From Saposhnikovia divaricata (lineage: Eukaryota; Streptophyta; Magnoliopsida; Apiales; Apiaceae), in assembly GCA_036435485.1 (NCBI GenBank), contig CM071599.1, positions 186,001-250,000 of the forward strand: a DNA stretch of 64,000 nucleotides. The letters are read 5' to 3'. Made by a program: the position numbers and the translations under genes. The first letter of the stretch is position 1. Each line of letters begins with the position of its first letter. The notes beneath the pieces were generated by a model. The model did not search any database. It had not been told where the DNA came from and saw nothing but the letters and a program-made list of their open reading frames with translations. Of this stretch, positions 61,779 to 64,000 are shown in pieces.

Positions 61779-64000
61779 CAAAGGGGTTAGTACACGGGAT
61801 ATTGTTAAAAACCAAGTCAGACCATTTTGTGGATATTTTTACATGTTTTGTTCCTATGGGTTTTTGAAATTCAACAAAATTTTATTTGACCCGGGTCGAA
61901 CCTGAATCGGAGCTGATATGATCGAAACTCGGTTTTCGGATAATCCTCAAAGTGGTTAGTACACGGGATATTGTTAAAAATCGAGTCGGACCATTTTAGG
62001 GATATTTTTACATATTTTGTTCCTATGGGTTATTGGAATTCAACGATATTGTATTTGACGCAATTCGGAACTGAATCGGAGCTGATATAGTCAAAACTCG
62101 GTTTTTGGATAATCCTCAAAGGGGTTAGTACACGGGAAATTGTTAAAAATTGAGTCAGACCATTTTGTGGATATTTTTACATATTTTGTTCCTATGGGTT
62201 ATTGGAATTCGACGAAATTTTATTTGACGAAATTCGGACCGGAATCGGAGCTGATACGATCGAAACTCGGTTTTAGGAAAATTCTCAAAGGGGTTAGTAC
62301 ACGGGATATTGTTAAAAATCAAGTCGGACCATTTTGTGGATATTTTTACATATTTTGTTCCTATGGGTTATTGAAATTCAACAAAATTTTATTTGATGCG
62401 GGTCGAACCTGAATCGGAGCTGATATGATCGAAACTCGGTTTTCGGATAATCCTCAAAGTGGTTAGTACACGGGATATTGTTAAAAATCGAGTCGGACCA
62501 TTTTAGGGATATTTTTACATATTTTGTTCCTATGGGTTATTGGAATTCAACGATATTGTATTTGACGCAATTCGGAACTGAATCGGAGCTGATATAGTCA
62601 AAACTCGGTTTTTGGATAATCCTCAAAGGGGTTAGTACACGGGAAATTGTTAAAAATTGAGTCGGACCATTTTGTGGATATTTTTACATATTTTGTTCCT
62701 ATGGTTTATTGGAATTCAACGAAATTTTATTTGACGCAATTCGGACCGGAATCGGAGCTGATATGATCGAAACTCGGTTTTCGGAAAATTCTCAAAGGGG
62801 TTAGTACACGGGATATTGTTAAAAATCGAGTCGGACCATTTTGTGGATATTTTTACATATTTTGTTCCTATGGGTTATTGAAATTCAACAAAATTTTATT
62901 TGACGCGGGTCGAACCTGAATCGGAGCTGATATGATCGAAACTCGGGTTTCGGAAAATTCTCAAAGGGGTTAGTACACGGGATATTGTTAAAAACCAAGT
63001 CAGACCATTTTGTGGATATTTTTACATGTTTTGTTCCTATGGGTTTTTGAAATTCAACAAAATTTTATTTGACCCGGGTCGAACCTGAATCGGAGCTGAT
63101 ATGATCGAAACTCGGTTTTCGGATAATCCTCAAAGTGGTTAGTACACGGGATATTGTTAAAAATCGAGTCGGACCATTTTAGGGATATTTTTACATATTT
63201 TGTTCCTATGGGTTATTGGAATTCAACGATATTGTATTTGACGCAATTCGGAACTGAATCGGAGCTGATATAGTCAAAACTCGGTTTTTGGATAATCCTC
63301 AAAGGGGTTAGTACACGGGAAATTGTTAAAAATTGAGTCAGACCATTTTGTGGATATTTTTACATATTTTGTTCCTATGGGTTATTGGAATTCGACGAAA
63401 TTTTATTTGACGAAATTCGGACCGGAATCGGAGCTGATACGATCGAAACTCGGTTTTAGGAAAATTCTCAAAGGGGTTAGTACACGGGATATTGTTAAAA
63501 ATCAAGTCGGACCATTTTGTGGATATTTTTACATATTTTGTTCCTATGGGTTATTGAAATTCAACAAAATTTTATTTGATGCGGGTCGAACCTGAATCGG
63601 AGCTGATATGATCGAAACTCGGTTTTCGGATAATCCTCAAAGTGGTTAGTACACGGGATATTGTTAAAAATCGAGTCGGACCATTTTAGGGATATTTTTA
63701 CATATTTTGTTCCTATGGGTTATTGGAATTCAACGATATTGTATTTGACGCAATTCGGAACTGAATAGGAGCTGATATAGTCAAAACTCGGTTTTTGGAT
63801 AATCCTCAAAGGGGTTAGTACACGGGAAATTGTTAAAAATTGAGTCGGACTATTTTATGGATATTTTTACATATTTTGTTCCTATGGGTTATTGGAATTC
63901 AACGAAATTTTATTTAACGCAATTCGGACTGGAATCGGAGCTGATATGATCGAAACTCGGTTTTCGGAAAATTCTCAAAGGGGTTAGTACATAGGATATT
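61779..64000 (+). repeat. Tandem 7-mer duplication (1183 bp)
   Basis: Copy 1 is 61779-62961 (E C A B C A'' D). Copy 2 starts at 62962 and matches through E C A B before taking C' A' instead. Shared rare marks are GGGTTTTTGAAATTC, GACCCGGGTC, GACGAAATTCGG, GATACGATCG, TTTTAGGAAAATTC and TTTGATGCGGG. The 90-codon open frames at 62140 and 63323 are identical because of this duplication and are not genes. Confidence 0.82.

Larger units (their letters stand above)
15133..64000 (+). repeat. 169-bp satellite array, right domain
   Basis: Continuation of the same satellite in the same orientation after the insertion, with 289 full monomers from 15138 to 63975 and a partial last one. Five length-changed monomers (-3, -3, +2, +2, -1) account for the -3 bp net offset. 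The dominant arrangement is an 11-monomer HOR of 1859 bp and its 10-monomer form of 1690 bp, best developed from about 39.8 to 55.5 kb. Between 15 and 39 kb and beyond 55.5 kb, HOR lengths are irregular (5, 7, 8, 12, 13, 15, 17, 19, 21, 25 monomers between ACATAGG-type monomers). The array runs off the window end, so its total size is unknown. Confidence 0.97.

Noticed and set aside
1..64000. Telomeric repeat, rDNA spacer or tRNA genes
   Set aside because: No TTTAGGG runs, rRNA motifs or tRNA A/B boxes were seen in the monomer or the insertion.

Overview
The window is almost entirely one plant-type satellite DNA array. The monomer is 169 bp, about 37% GC, and every copy I followed runs in the same orientation. 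Counting from the conserved CAAAG(G/T)GGTTAG phase, there are 81 complete monomers at 21-13704 and 289 at 15138-63975, plus end fragments. Only eight monomers were found to deviate from 169 bp. Their net length changes (-5 bp on the left, -3 bp on the right) account exactly for the observed coordinates. I see no protein-coding gene, rRNA, tRNA, CRISPR array or bacterial feature. The host is most likely a flowering plant with a megabase-scale centromeric or heterochromatic satellite. That is an inference from monomer length, array organisation and the plant-retroelement look of the one insertion; I do not recognise the species or a named satellite family.

Five monomer subtypes can be separated by eye: A (GGGAAATTG, GGAATTCAACGAAA), B (AATCAAG or AATAAAG, GAAATTCAAC), C (AAAGTGG, ATTTTAGGG, GATATAGTC), D (AATCGAG with GTGG, tail GGGTTTCGG) and E (AACCAAGTCAGACC). 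They form higher-order repeats (HORs) built from a C-A-B trimer (507 bp) and a C-A-B-D-E pentamer (845 bp). In the left domain (1 to about 12.6 kb) the HORs are mainly 5-mers and 7-mers (845 and 1183 bp). In the right domain (from about 12.9 kb) the mature unit is an 11-mer of 1859 bp, (CABDE)(CAB)(CAB), with a 10-mer variant of 1690 bp. These pair into a 21-mer super-unit of 3549 bp. Many nested recent duplications (6, 7, 8, 12, 13, 15, 17, 21 and 29 monomers) are dated relative to each other by private variants. Chimeric monomers mark unequal-exchange points.

The only non-satellite DNA is 13705-15132 (1428 bp). It starts with TG, has a very GC-rich core with CG-alternating runs, then a TATA-like box and AT-rich sequence. 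It looks like part of an LTR retrotransposon or non-autonomous element and carries no convincing ORF. It is flanked by a 681-bp, four-monomer direct duplication of the satellite (13024-13704 and 15133-15813, about 4 differences), not by a simple 5-bp target duplication. It sits close to the boundary between the two HOR domains.

No genes act together here. If the locus is functional, its function would be as chromosomal structure (centromere or heterochromatin).
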